Assembly (NCBI RefSeq): GCF_027924185.1
Contig: NZ_BRVO01000001.1
Span: forward strand, 1,302,001 to 1,366,000
Direction: 5' to 3'
DNA from: Neptunitalea lumnitzerae
GTDB lineage: Bacteria > Bacteroidota > Bacteroidia > Flavobacteriales > Flavobacteriaceae
Length of the DNA: 64,000 bases
Under the pieces are notes generated by a model, which was given only the letters and a program-made list of their open reading frames with translations, ran no database searches and had not been told where the DNA came from. Both the position numbers and the translations under genes were made by a program. How positions within the stretch are numbered: position 1 is the first letter of the stretch; every line of letters begins with the position of its first letter. This document shows positions 55,618-64,000 of the stretch, in pieces.

Positions 55618-56397
55618 ATGATAAAAAAAATAATGCTTTTGTTAGTTGCTGTACTTTCTAGTACATTGCTTTACAGCCAGAAAAGTGTAAATAATTATGC
55701 GTACGTAATTGTGCCAACTAAATTTGAGTTTTTAAAAACGGCTGATGAATATCAATTGAATAGTCTTTCAAAATTTTTGTTTGAAAAATATGGGTTTACA
55801 GTGTATATGGATAATGAGGTGCCAGAAGAGTTGTTACAGAACCCATGTAATGGGTTAAAAGCTGATGTGATTGATCATTCAGGTTTGTTTACTAGTAAAT
55901 TAGTGGTAACACTAACAGACTGTATGGGAACTATAGTTTTTGAAAGTAAAGAAGGAAAAAGTAAAGACAAAAAATACAAAGTAGCATATAACGAGGCGGT
56001 ACGTGAGGCTTTTGAAGATGTTGAAGCGTTGTCTTACGTTTATGATGGTAGTGCTGCAGAGGTAGCAACAGTACCGGTTGTTGAAACTGCGCCAGAAGTA
56101 AAAACTACCGCAGTTGTAGCTGTGGTACCTGAGGAGAAAACGGCACCCAATAAAGAGTTAGTAAATTCTGAAGCGAATAGTTGGATAGCTAAAACAAAGG
56201 ATGGTCTTAATTATACTGTGTACAATAATGGCAATACTATAGTAATGGAATTGTTGTATACTGCTATTCCCGATGTGTACCTTATAAAAGGAAAGGATGC
56301 TTTACTATATAAAAATGATAAAGGCATCTGGTTAATTTCTGAAAATGATGGTGCTCAAATGAAAACTACCGGAGTAATGTATCTTACTTTTCAGTAA
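55618..56397 (+). CDS. Secreted protein of unknown function
   Basis: A 259-residue protein from the ATG at 55618, beginning with a signal peptide (MIKKIMLLLVAVLSSTLLYSQ). A start at 55549 would overlap the HAD gene and hide the signal, so it is rejected. The middle is rich in Val/Ala/Thr/Glu (linker-like, about residues 140-185), separating an N-terminal alpha/beta region from a beta-rich C-terminal half. No recognisable family or motif. It follows the HAD gene by 4 nt. Confidence 0.75.
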   Translation: MIKKIMLLLVAVLSSTLLYSQKSVNNYAYVIVPTKFEFLKTADEYQLNSLSKFLFEKYGFTVYMDNEVPEELLQNPCNGLKADVIDHSGLFTSKLVVTLTDCMGTIVFESKEGKSKDKKYKVAYNEAVREAFEDVEALSYVYDGSAAEVATVPVVETAPEVKTTAVVAVVPEEKTAPNKELVNSEANSWIAKTKDGLNYTVYNNGNTIVMELLYTAIPDVYLIKGKDALLYKNDKGIWLISENDGAQMKTTGVMYLTFQ

Positions 56398-56406
56398 AGA
56401 AATACA

Positions 56407-57684
56407 TTAGTAGTTATACTTGTCTTTCCATCTGTTTTTAAGAAACTCTCTAATTGACTTTTCTCGCTGATTAGTGCCAGGTTCATATAATGTAGAGCCA
56501 GATATTTCTTTAGGTAAGAAATCTTGCTCTACAAAGTTGTTAGGGTAATCATGAGCATATTTATACTCTTCTCCATAGCCTAATTGCTTCATAAGCTTTG
56601 TAGGGGCGTTTCTTAGGTGAAGGGGTACCGATAAATCTCCCAGTTGTTTTACTAGCTGTTGAGCATTTGCAATGGCTTTATAAGAAGTATTGCTTTTGGG
56701 TGATGTAGCTAAGTATACAGCACACTGACTTAAAATAATTCTACTTTCTGGGTATCCTATGGTGGTGACTGCCTGGAAAGTGTTATTTGCCATAATAAGA
56801 GCAGTTGGGTTGGCATTCCCAATATCTTCACTTGCAGAAATAATCATTCTACGGGCAATAAATTTAACATCTTCGCCACCTTCAATCATTCTTGCTAGCC
56901 AGTATACTGCACCGTTAGGGTCACTCCCTCTAATAGACTTTATAAAGGCAGATATAATGTCGTAATGTTGTTCGCCAGTTTTGTCGTAACGAACGGTGTT
57001 CTGTTGTACTTTAGAAAGTACCATATCGTTGGTTACCTCTATAGTATCACTAACTTCTGAATTGATTACCAATTCAAAAATATTTAAAAGTTTTCTACCA
57101 TCACCCCCAGAAAGTCTAAGTAAAGAGTCGGTTTCTTTAAGTGTGATGTTCTTTTTTAATAGTACTTCGTCTGTGTCTATAGCTCTTTGTAGCATTTGTA
57201 TTAGAGCATCCTTATCAAAAGCTTCTAATACATATACTTGGCATCTCGATATTAATGCAGGTATTACTTCAAAACTTGGATTTTCAGTAGTAGCTCCAAT
57301 AAGGGTTACCCATCCTTTTTCTACAGCTGCTAGTAATGAGTCTTGCTGAGATTTACTAAACCTGTGTATCTCATCTATAAAAAGTATAGGGTTTTTGGCA
57401 GTAAACAATCCACCGCTTTGTTTGGCTTTGTCAATAACTTCTCTCACTTCTTTAACACCACTGTTAATAGCGCTTAGGGTGTAGAAGGGGCGTTTGCTTT
57501 CGTTAGCAATAATATTAGCTAATGTTGTTTTACCCGTGCCTGGTGGGCCCCATAAAATAAGTGAGGGTATTAGTCCCTTTTTTATTTGGTTGGTTAAGGT
57601 TCCGGTTGGGCCTACCAAATGTTGTTGGCTTATATATTCATCTAAAGATTTCGGACGTATGCGTTCTGCCAAAGGTTCATTCAT
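56407..57684 (-). CDS. rarA: Replication-associated recombination protein A (AAA+ ATPase)
   Basis: RarA/MgsA/WRNIP1-type clamp-loader-like ATPase, 425 residues, acting at stalled replication forks. Walker A is GPPGTGKTT (residues 46-54), Walker B is LFIDEIHRFSKSQQD near residue 100, and the sensor region is LIGATTENPSFEV. RPKSLDEYISQQHLVG at the N-terminus and SDPNGAVYWLARMIEGGED in the C-terminal domain are diagnostic. It is convergent with the preceding gene and has a -7 box 4 nt before its start. Confidence 0.95.
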   Translation of the reverse strand: MNEPLAERIRPKSLDEYISQQHLVGPTGTLTNQIKKGLIPSLILWGPPGTGKTTLANIIANESKRPFYTLSAINSGVKEVREVIDKAKQSGGLFTAKNPILFIDEIHRFSKSQQDSLLAAVEKGWVTLIGATTENPSFEVIPALISRCQVYVLEAFDKDALIQMLQRAIDTDEVLLKKNITLKETDSLLRLSGGDGRKLLNIFELVINSEVSDTIEVTNDMVLSKVQQNTVRYDKTGEQHYDIISAFIKSIRGSDPNGAVYWLARMIEGGEDVKFIARRMIISASEDIGNANPTALIMANNTFQAVTTIGYPESRIILSQCAVYLATSPKSNTSYKAIANAQQLVKQLGDLSVPLHLRNAPTKLMKQLGYGEEYKYAHDYPNNFVEQDFLPKEISGSTLYEPGTNQREKSIREFLKNRWKDKYNY

Positions 57685-57688
57685 ACCA

Positions 57689-57696
57689 CAAAAATA
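57689..57696 (-). promoter_or_regulatory. -7 box (TATTTTTG) 4 nt before rarA
   Basis: Minus strand TATTTTTG (57696-57689), TGGT, then ATG at 57684. A TTG occurs 14 nt upstream, shorter than usual. This implies a leaderless rarA mRNA if functional. Confidence 0.45.
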
Positions 57697-57759
57697 CTTA
57701 ATTTATATGACAATGTTTCTTAATTTGTGGTTTGGCTATTTTTTTGAGTTACGGTTTGT

Positions 57760-58539
57760 ATGAAAGTAAAAAAGGATATCGTTTATAATTTTTATAATGG
57801 AGTAGTGTTATATCCGTTTTACTTGGTGATACTCATGTGGGTGGCCTTTTATGTGGATGTAGAACTAGGGCTAGATGCTTATAAGTATGGTGTTTTTCCG
57901 CGTGAAGCTAAAGGCTTGCTGGGGGTATTTTTAAGCCCATTTATACACGGGTCATTGGCGCATTTATATAGTAACACTTTACCTATCTTTTTTCTGGGTG
58001 CGGCGTTGTTTTATTTCTATCGTAAAATAAGCTGGAAGGTCTTGTTGCTTGGGTATGTTTTTACGGGTTTGGTTACTTGGGTAATCGGTAGGCCAAGCTA
58101 TCATATAGGTATGAGTGGTGTAATCTACTTTTTAAGTAGTTTTATTTTTTTCAAGGGTATTATAGCCAAACACTATAGGTTAATAGCAGTGTCTCTAATT
58201 GTTGTTTTTGTTTATGGTGGTACTATTTGGTATGTGTTACCTGTTAAAGAAGAATTATCATGGGAAGGTCATTTAGCAGGTTTTCTTGTTGGTTTTGTAG
58301 TGGCACTGTTGGTAAAGGTGCCTAAGAGTAATGTGGTAAGTTACCAGTGGGAACAAACAGATTATATACCTGAACAAGATCCGTTCATGCGTCATTTTGA
58401 TGCACAAGGGAATTTTGTCTCTGAAAGCGAACAGTTACGTAGGCTAGAAGAGGAGTTACAGCAAACACAATGGCAAAATATAGAGTATACCTATATCTAC
58501 AAGGAGCATAAAAGTAACGAGAATGATGAGATGGAGTAA
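57760..58539 (+). CDS. Rhomboid-family intramembrane serine protease
   Basis: A 259-residue membrane protein with about six helices. The catalytic Ser lies in the GxSG motif (IGMSGVIYFLS) and the catalytic His in WEGHLAGFLVGF. The N-terminal HGSLAHLYSNTLPIFFLG helix with HxxxN is typical of rhomboids. A soluble acidic C-terminal tail of about 70 residues extends past the last helix. It is divergent from rarA (75 bp apart) and convergent with rlmB. Confidence 0.9.
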   Translation: MKVKKDIVYNFYNGVVLYPFYLVILMWVAFYVDVELGLDAYKYGVFPREAKGLLGVFLSPFIHGSLAHLYSNTLPIFFLGAALFYFYRKISWKVLLLGYVFTGLVTWVIGRPSYHIGMSGVIYFLSSFIFFKGIIAKHYRLIAVSLIVVFVYGGTIWYVLPVKEELSWEGHLAGFLVGFVVALLVKVPKSNVVSYQWEQTDYIPEQDPFMRHFDAQGNFVSESEQLRRLEEELQQTQWQNIEYTYIYKEHKSNENDEME

Positions 58540-58542
58540 TGC

Positions 58543-59277
58543 TTAAAAGCGTTGTCTCACCACCTCATATAAGAAAGCTCCACAAGCTACCGATACATTT
58601 AAAGAACCAATAGTACCATACATTGGTAATTTTGCTTTTTTATCTACTGCTTTTAAAATGGAAGGTGAAATACCTGTGCCTTCCGATCCCATTATAATAG
58701 CAGATGGTAGTGTAAAATCTACATCGTATATGGTGTCTTCTGTTTTTTCTGTAGCAGCTACCACTTGTATACCACTTCCTTGTAAATAGTAAAGGGCATC
58801 TTTTAAGTGGTCTACCTTGCAAATTGGTACGTTAAAGATGGCTCCGGCAGAAGTTTTTACCGTATCTGCAGTAATTGGTGCGCTCCCTTGTTTTTGTACA
58901 ATAATACCATGTACACCAGTGCATTCTGCAGTTCTAATAATAGCCCCGAAGTTTCTAACATCAGAAAGTTGGTCTAGTAGTAAGAAGTTGGGTGTTTCTT
59001 CTTTTTCTATAACTTCTTGTACTAGAGCTTCAAAATCATGAAAAGCGATTGGCGAAATATTGGCAATAACCCCTTGGTGGTTTTTTTTAGAAAGTCGGTT
59101 TAACTTTTCTATAGGCACATAAGCAGTACTTATTTGGTGTTCTTTTAAAAGGCTGTTTAGTTCTTTAAACAAATCGCCTTGTAGCCCTTTTTGAATAAAT
59201 ACTTTGTCTACTGTTTCACCTGCGTTAATAGCTTCTATAATAGCACGTATGCCAAATATTTGATAATCATTTTTCAT
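58543..59277 (-). CDS. rlmB: 23S rRNA 2'-O-ribose methyltransferase, SpoU/TrmH family
   Basis: SPOUT-class methyltransferase of 244 residues, matching RlmB (23S rRNA Gm2251). The N-terminal substrate-binding domain (FGIRAIIEAI...VFIQKGLQGD) is followed by DQLSDVRNFGAIIRTAECTG, IMGSEGTGIS and LNVSVACGAFLYE of the trefoil-knot SAM site. The specific rRNA site is inferred from the family. Its start lies 5 nt after a -7 box. Confidence 0.9.
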   Translation of the reverse strand: MKNDYQIFGIRAIIEAINAGETVDKVFIQKGLQGDLFKELNSLLKEHQISTAYVPIEKLNRLSKKNHQGVIANISPIAFHDFEALVQEVIEKEETPNFLLLDQLSDVRNFGAIIRTAECTGVHGIIVQKQGSAPITADTVKTSAGAIFNVPICKVDHLKDALYYLQGSGIQVVAATEKTEDTIYDVDFTLPSAIIMGSEGTGISPSILKAVDKKAKLPMYGTIGSLNVSVACGAFLYEVVRQRF

Positions 59278-59282
59278 AGTTG

Positions 59283-59290
59283 CAAAAGTA
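59283..59290 (-). promoter_or_regulatory. -7 box (TACTTTTG) 5 nt before rlmB
   Basis: Minus strand TACTTTTG (59290-59283), CAACT, then ATG at 59277. The TTG found 16 nt upstream falls within the stem of the terminator at 59294-59324, so the two signals share bases. Confidence 0.5.
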
Positions 59291-59293
59291 AAT

Positions 59294-59324
59294 AAAAAAA
59301 GGTTGCCAATTTGGCAACCTTTTT
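59294..59324 (-). terminator. Rho-independent terminator after the Sus-locus lipoprotein genes
   Basis: GGTTGCCA (59301-59308) pairs with TGGCAACC (59312-59319), flanked by A- and T-runs on both sides. It starts 25 nt past the stop of the last lipoprotein gene and ends the SusCD operon. Confidence 0.88.
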
Positions 59325-59348
59325 AATTTATATCAAAATAAGAATTTC

Positions 59349-60332
59349 TTATTTTTTAGAAAGCGCAGCTTTACGTTTAGCGTGTCCTTCTAAGAAGTTA
59401 GCAACTTTTGCATTAAAAACAACGTCACCAGTCATACCATCAGTAAGTGTATAGTTAGAACCACTAATAGTTAAAAGGTATACGTATTGATAACCAGAGT
59501 TGCCTTCCACATAACCACCATCTGTACTGTTCCAAACATCTGATAAATCAAGCGTAGTTTGAGTTTGGTTTACTTTAGTAACAGTTAACATTGCTGGGAA
59601 GTCCATAGGAGAAGCAAAAGTAGCATCATTAGTACTCCATAAAGAAGGTACTAAATAGTAAGTACCATCAGCTAATTCACCTTCAGTAATATATAAACCT
59701 TCAGGACAGCTAGAGTAAGAATAATCTATTATGTTAAATGAAGCATCATATAACTCTAAGTCAAAATCGATATCGCATAAGTCTTGTGTATCACCATCTG
59801 CATCTGTGTAAGTACCATCCCAAGAAAATTCAATATCAAGATCGTTCACAATATAGTCTTCTACGTTAATGGTGTAAGTAATAGTTTCACCTTCTACTGT
59901 ACCCATTCTTGTGTAATATGAAGACATTACCATGTCAAAAGATTCACTTCCTTCAGGAACTACATCTAAAATAGCTTCTACTGGTACAGAAAATGTATCA
60001 GAGTAAGCTGGTATTTCTACAACATATCCCTCAGGTCCACCTGTGTGATAATCTTCGATGAACTCACCTTCACCAATCACAAAATCAGAAGTGAAATCGA
60101 AATCATCGGTAGCAGGTTTAAAAAGAACAAAGATAGAGCTAGCTATAGATTGGCTAACAGCTAATTCAATGGTAGCTTCAGAACCCTCGGTTATAGTTAA
60201 TGTTGTTTCTCCAGTATTACTTACAACCGGCTTTTCGTTTAAAGAGAAATCGTGCTCATCATTACATGAAAACGTACTCACAGCTACTAAACCAGCGATA
60301 AGAAATTTAGAAAATATATTCAGTTTTTTCAT
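59349..60332 (-). CDS. Lipoprotein of unknown function in SusCD locus
   Basis: From the ATG at 60332 (MKKLNIFSKFLIAG) it encodes 327 residues with a lipoprotein signal ending in Cys (VSTFSC). An earlier in-frame Met at 60374 would overlap the upstream gene and displace the signal, so I reject it. The mature part is acidic and beta-rich with a Calx-beta-like stretch (LTITEGSEATIELAV, VPEGSESFDMV). It lies last in the SusC-SusD-lipoprotein operon, 25 nt after the previous gene. Probably surface-exposed and involved in ligand capture; this is inferred from position. Confidence 0.78.
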   Translation of the reverse strand: MKKLNIFSKFLIAGLVAVSTFSCNDEHDFSLNEKPVVSNTGETTLTITEGSEATIELAVSQSIASSIFVLFKPATDDFDFTSDFVIGEGEFIEDYHTGGPEGYVVEIPAYSDTFSVPVEAILDVVPEGSESFDMVMSSYYTRMGTVEGETITYTINVEDYIVNDLDIEFSWDGTYTDADGDTQDLCDIDFDLELYDASFNIIDYSYSSCPEGLYITEGELADGTYYLVPSLWSTNDATFASPMDFPAMLTVTKVNQTQTTLDLSDVWNSTDGGYVEGNSGYQYVYLLTISGSNYTLTDGMTGDVVFNAKVANFLEGHAKRKAALSKK

Positions 60333-60357
60333 AATCGTTTTAAACATTAAAGTTAAA

Positions 60358-61218
60358 TTAATCTGCATATTCAAAAGTTAAATAGCTATAGTATGGTCCA
60401 GCTGATGCGCTTACAGCCATAAAGATAATAAATGTATCTTCATCTATTACGGCACCTTGTTGCGCTGTTAAATTATCATCAGTAGTAGTAACACCATATA
60501 CTTCATTTGAATAGTAATCAAATAAGTTTTGTGTTGGTACTGTTAAGTCACCACAAACATCAGTAAACTCGAATCCCCATGTAGAGAATGATGGTTGATA
60601 ATTTGCGCCTGGCATAAATGGTGGTGTTTCTGTAGTCATAAATGTGTTAACATCTACCATAGTAACATCATCATAATAAGATTGACCTACATATTGTGAG
60701 CTAGAGCTACCAAATGTAATTAAGTATTCTCCCTCTTGAATAGTTGAAATACAACCAACAAAAGTAATAGTTAAAGAAGAGTAAGCAGCAGCTACTACTG
60801 TATCTTCAGTATTAGTAGAAATATTAATTACTAATTCAGTTGGCATTTCTGAGTTAAATGCACCTGTGTGAATGTCTACAGGAAGTAAAACATAATCAGA
60901 ACCAGCCTCTAAAACTACTTGGTTTGCAGCAAAGCTATATTCTACACCACTTTGAGCAGAAGAAGTTGGGTCTACACTAAGATCAAGCGTAATATCTTGG
61001 TCAAATGTTCCACCATCTTTACTACCTTTTAAAGATATTGGATAGTAATAGGTAACAACACCTTCGTCAGCAAAATAACTTAATGTAGAAGTAGCTTCAT
61101 CAAACCCTACAATATAATCCATATTTTGAGTATACGGATCAACTTCGTCGTCTAGCAAACAGCTTGTCATACTTGCTGCTGCTAATAATCCTACTAAATA
61201 AAATTTTAATTTCTTCAT
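60358..61218 (-). CDS. Lipoprotein of unknown function in SusCD locus
   Basis: A 286-residue lipoprotein with signal MKKLKFYLVGLLAAASMTSC. A DUF1735/Calx-beta-like beta domain follows (ITLDLSVDPTSSAQSGVEYSF, VVLEAGSDYVLLPVDIHTG). A C-terminal part from about residue 165 begins IQEGEYLITFGS. It sits 20 nt after susD and precedes a second lipoprotein of similar plan. In such loci downstream lipoproteins often bind the imported substrate at the surface; the substrate cannot be deduced here. Confidence 0.8.
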   Translation of the reverse strand: MKKLKFYLVGLLAAASMTSCLLDDEVDPYTQNMDYIVGFDEATSTLSYFADEGVVTYYYPISLKGSKDGGTFDQDITLDLSVDPTSSAQSGVEYSFAANQVVLEAGSDYVLLPVDIHTGAFNSEMPTELVINISTNTEDTVVAAAYSSLTITFVGCISTIQEGEYLITFGSSSSQYVGQSYYDDVTMVDVNTFMTTETPPFMPGANYQPSFSTWGFEFTDVCGDLTVPTQNLFDYYSNEVYGVTTTDDNLTAQQGAVIDEDTFIIFMAVSASAGPYYSYLTFEYAD

Positions 61219-61238
61219 TTTATATTGCTTTTTTGAGT

Positions 61239-62723
61239 TTAATTATCCCAGAAGATAAATGTGTTGAAAATGTCACTAGCACTTTGGCTTGGTACATTAG
61301 CAGAGTTTCCAGAATATTCACTGTTAGGGTATAACATTCTGTTTGGTCTTGCTGGTTGCTGAGCGATAGTAGATAATGGTACATCAGGGTAACCAGTTCT
61401 TGTATACTCAATCCATGATTCTAAACCGTGTAATCCGTTAAGAGCAATCCACTTTTGTGTCATGATTGCTTCCATTTTATCAGTGGTACCGTCCCATCCA
61501 ATCTTGTTAACACCATTAGAAGCTGCAATGTAACTAGTTGCAGAAGCGTTAGTTAAACCAAGTTGTAAAAATGATGCTGTAATACCCGCTTGAAATAATG
61601 CTTGTGCATCTCCACTTATGTATCCTTTGTAAGCAGCTTCAGCTTGTAAAAAGTAGCTTTCAGCAGCTGTCATAAGGTATCCGTCTTGGGAAGGAGAAAT
61701 AACTCTACCTGGTCCAATATTAGAAAGTGTATTTCCACTAGGAACATCATTATCTCCTTGAACAACACCTGTGTAAGTACCGTCTTCTAAAGTATAAAGA
61801 GCAGCAATTCTAGGGTCAGAAATACCAGTTGCAATACCATCTTCAGTAGAAGCTCCTTTTAAGAATTCTACTGCATAGTTAGCACCTACGTATAAAGTAT
61901 AACCGTCAATAGCTCCACCCGCATCATAAAACAAATCATATAGTGGGTTAAGTTGGCTTGCTACATCAGCATACCCAGGGTTTACAGTTACGTCTGAAGA
62001 AATAAAAGATGCACCGTCAATACTTGCAAATTCACTGTTTGAATTTCCAGTAGATTCTTGTCTAACAAGAAGTCTTAACTTCATTGTGTTAGCAAATTCT
62101 AACCAACTATTAATATCTCCACCATAAACAGGGTCTGAAGATGCTTCTATATCAAGTGCTGAAGCAGGAGCATTTTCAAAAGTCTCAATAGCAGCAGTAA
62201 CTTGCGCAATTAAATCTACATAGATAGCAGCATCATCATCGTAAGCAGGAGTTAAGTTATCCCCTAATTGATGTGCTTCAGAATAAGGTACATCTCCGTA
62301 AAGGTCAACAATATACTGGAAATAGTAAGCTCTCATTACTTTAGCAACAGCGCTATAGTAAGCGTATTGCTCATCCTCGTTGTTAGCCATAGCGGTAAGT
62401 GTAGCTGTATCTAAATAAAGATATCTCCAAATACCTGTATACATAGATGTTGTAAAGCTTAATGCAAATTCATCTTGAAATGCACCAGTATAGTTGGTAA
62501 CATCACCAGCCCAAGTTTGCATCATTATATTACCTAACCTGTTAGCCGTTTGTGACATTACAATATGTGGTTCTGTAATAGCAGCTGATAGCTGTAATGG
62601 AGGAGTTCCTGTTTCTTGAGTTATATTATTAGGATCTGTGTTAACGTCCAAATAATTTTCACAAGAATAAGTACTACCAAGTGCAATAGCTAGTACTGCA
62701 ATATTTTTAAATATTCTTTTCAT
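61239..62723 (-). CDS. susD: SusD/RagB-family outer-membrane lipoprotein
   Basis: The SusD-like lid lipoprotein of a TonB-dependent uptake system, 494 residues with a lipoprotein signal (GSTYSCENYLDVNTDPNN). The DPN motif and YYFQYIVDLYGDVPYSEA are typical of the SusD-like_2 branch. PNRMLYPNSEYSGN near the C-terminus is also usual. It is 12 nt downstream of susC, its partner. This branch is linked to several kinds of substrate, so a glycan should not be assumed. Confidence 0.93.
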   Translation of the reverse strand: MKRIFKNIAVLAIALGSTYSCENYLDVNTDPNNITQETGTPPLQLSAAITEPHIVMSQTANRLGNIMMQTWAGDVTNYTGAFQDEFALSFTTSMYTGIWRYLYLDTATLTAMANNEDEQYAYYSAVAKVMRAYYFQYIVDLYGDVPYSEAHQLGDNLTPAYDDDAAIYVDLIAQVTAAIETFENAPASALDIEASSDPVYGGDINSWLEFANTMKLRLLVRQESTGNSNSEFASIDGASFISSDVTVNPGYADVASQLNPLYDLFYDAGGAIDGYTLYVGANYAVEFLKGASTEDGIATGISDPRIAALYTLEDGTYTGVVQGDNDVPSGNTLSNIGPGRVISPSQDGYLMTAAESYFLQAEAAYKGYISGDAQALFQAGITASFLQLGLTNASATSYIAASNGVNKIGWDGTTDKMEAIMTQKWIALNGLHGLESWIEYTRTGYPDVPLSTIAQQPARPNRMLYPNSEYSGNSANVPSQSASDIFNTFIFWDN

Positions 62724-62735
62724 AATTCCTTTTAA

Positions 62736-64000
62736 TTAAAATATAACGTTTAAACCTAATCCGAAAGATCTAGTAGAAGGGTAGTTACCTGTAACTGCTA
62801 AACCAACAGCATTACCAGAAGTATTAGCAGATTCAGGATCTGAATATCCTCTATTTTCTTTAGGTAACCAAGTATATAAGTTTCTTGCGTTAGCAGAAAT
62901 TGTGATATCAGAAATAAATGTATTTTCTAATAATTTACTTGGCACAGAGTATTTTAAGCTAATCTCTCTTAATTTAACGGCAGAAGCGTCTAATACGTTA
63001 TTCTCGTCTACACCACCAACATAAGTACTGTAATATTGAGAATATGCTGATGCTGAATTACCTGCAGTAATGTTTGTATTAGGTACATAGTTACCAGAAC
63101 CATCTTGGTAAACAGAGTTAGGAACAACAAATGATCCTCTGTTGTATGCACTTTCTACTAAGTGACCAGACCATGAAAGAGCATATTTAGTTTGGCTCCA
63201 GAAAACGTGTCCGGTTCTATAGTCCATTGTTGCAGATAAAGTGAAGTTTTTCCAAGATACAGTAGAATTTAAACCGTAAATATATTTTGGAGTAGTTCTA
63301 CCAAAGTTTTTATTTCCAGATGCAATAATTGGGTTACCAGTAGTAGCATCAACAACTATGTGACCTTCTGGATCTCTTTCGTAAGCAGTACCTTGAAGTA
63401 CTGGGAATTCTTCTCCTACCACAGCATAAATACCAGGTGCACTTGAAGATGAAATTAATACCTCGTTAGACTGATCTGTTACAGAAACAACATTTGTTTT
63501 GTTTGTAGAGAAAGATAAGTTTAATGCCCAATCTACTTGATCAGGAGATGAAGATTGGAATGGATTTAATCCTAAATCAATTTCAAAACCATTTACTTCA
63601 GTTTCTGCTAAGTTAACTGTTGCGTTAGATAAACCAGAAGCATATGAAGGTGTAATGTCAGTAATTAAGTCTGTAGTAGATGTGTAGAAATAAGCAGCAT
63701 CTAAAGTTACTTTATCATGGAATAAACCTGCATTTAAACCAACTTCATAAGAGTCTGTAAACTCAGGAGTTAATAATGGGTCTGTTTGAGATTGGCTTAA
63801 AATGTAAGAGTTAGAATTGAATGGGTAACCAGTACCTTGAGATAAAGTAGCATTAATTTCATAAGGATTAATACTTGCGTTACCAACTTGTACGTAACTA
63901 GCAAAAACTTTTAAGAAATTAATAGCATCACTATTTTGTAAACCTTCAATAGCTTTTGTTGGTACAAAAGATAAACCTACAGAAGGGTAGAAGAAACTAT
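62736..64000 (-). CDS. susC: SusC/RagA-family TonB-dependent outer-membrane transporter (C-terminal part, cut by window edge)
   Basis: The frame is open from the right edge to the stop at 62736, giving about 421 C-terminal residues. The frame extends through codons upstream of the internal GTG at 63422. Recognisable SusC barrel sequence includes FFYPSVGLSFVPT, ASYVQVGN, PEFTDSYEVGLNAGLF, TTPKYIYGLNSTVSWKNF, YSVPSKLL and the terminal RSFGLGLNVIF. It would import a substrate presented by SusD using TonB energy. The N-terminal plug and signal peptide lie outside the window. Confidence 0.93.
   Translation of the reverse strand, partial: SFFYPSVGLSFVPTKAIEGLQNSDAINFLKVFASYVQVGNASINPYEINATLSQGTGYPFNSNSYILSQSQTDPLLTPEFTDSYEVGLNAGLFHDKVTLDAAYFYTSTTDLITDITPSYASGLSNATVNLAETEVNGFEIDLGLNPFQSSSPDQVDWALNLSFSTNKTNVVSVTDQSNEVLISSSSAPGIYAVVGEEFPVLQGTAYERDPEGHIVVDATTGNPIIASGNKNFGRTTPKYIYGLNSTVSWKNFTLSATMDYRTGHVFWSQTKYALSWSGHLVESAYNRGSFVVPNSVYQDGSGNYVPNTNITAGNSASAYSQYYSTYVGGVDENNVLDASAVKLREISLKYSVPSKLLENTFISDITISANARNLYTWLPKENRGYSDPESANTSGNAVGLAVTGNYPSTRSFGLGLNVIF

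Noticed and set aside
60333-60374. Upstream start for the last lipoprotein
   Set aside because: It overlaps the preceding lipoprotein gene and moves the lipobox Cys too far from the N-terminus.

Overview
The window is a dense, AT-rich stretch of a bacterial chromosome from the phylum Bacteroidetes, almost certainly family Flavobacteriaceae (genus not determinable by eye). The grounds are type IX secretion (T9SS)/gliding genes (gldJ, porU, porV), very large secreted proteins with T9SS sorting domains of types A and B, a SusC/SusD pair, promoters of the form TTG-N19..21-TAnnTTTG, and start codons without Shine-Dalgarno sequences. I see no tRNA, rRNA, insertion sequence, phage gene or CRISPR array.

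Layout. 1-7.75 kb: two tandem paralogous giant secreted proteins (minus strand) made of alternating fibronectin-III and choice-of-anchor-J-like modules; the first is cut by the window edge. 8-16.9 kb: murF and gldJ (minus), then divergent porU-porV-cdd. 17-24.6 kb: pdhA and a two-lipoyl-domain E2, then a plus-strand run of M28 peptidase, short-chain dehydrogenase, SprT-like protein, mannose-1-phosphate guanylyltransferase and DUF389 membrane protein. 24.6-28.7 kb: an MlaEF-type ABC pair, PafA-type alkaline phosphatase and a family 2 glycosyltransferase. 28.85-34.94 kb: a 2028-residue adhesin-like protein with nine ~95-residue repeats and a type B sorting domain. 35-39.6 kb: methyltransferase, ketoacyl-ACP synthase III-like enzyme, gcvP. 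39.8-43.7 kb: UbiA-like membrane protein, then on the minus strand a GbsR/MarR regulator, TIGR01777 epimerase, two related small membrane proteins, an ECF sigma factor and a small Cys-rich probable anti-sigma factor. 43.8-47.8 kb: M3 peptidase and purKE, separated by the only gene-free stretch over 300 bp. 47.9-58.5 kb: hpt-adk-obgE-TPR protein-mpl, radC, a deacetylase-like protein, HAD phosphatase, secreted unknown, rarA and rhomboid. 58.5-64 kb: rlmB, two lipoproteins, SusD and the C-terminal part of SusC.

How the genes work together. GldJ, PorU and PorV belong to the secretion/gliding apparatus that would export and anchor the three giant proteins in the same window. The SusCD genes with two lipoproteins form an outer-membrane uptake locus whose substrate cannot be read from this window. 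Most of the rest is central housekeeping (pyruvate dehydrogenase, glycine cleavage, purine synthesis and salvage, peptidoglycan synthesis and recycling, ribosome and DNA maintenance). The least explained regions are the GbsR/sigma/membrane-protein cluster, an unassigned promoter-terminator pair near 45.9-46.04 kb, and several genes whose promoter -7 box lies only 4-7 nt before the start codon, which suggests leaderless mRNAs.
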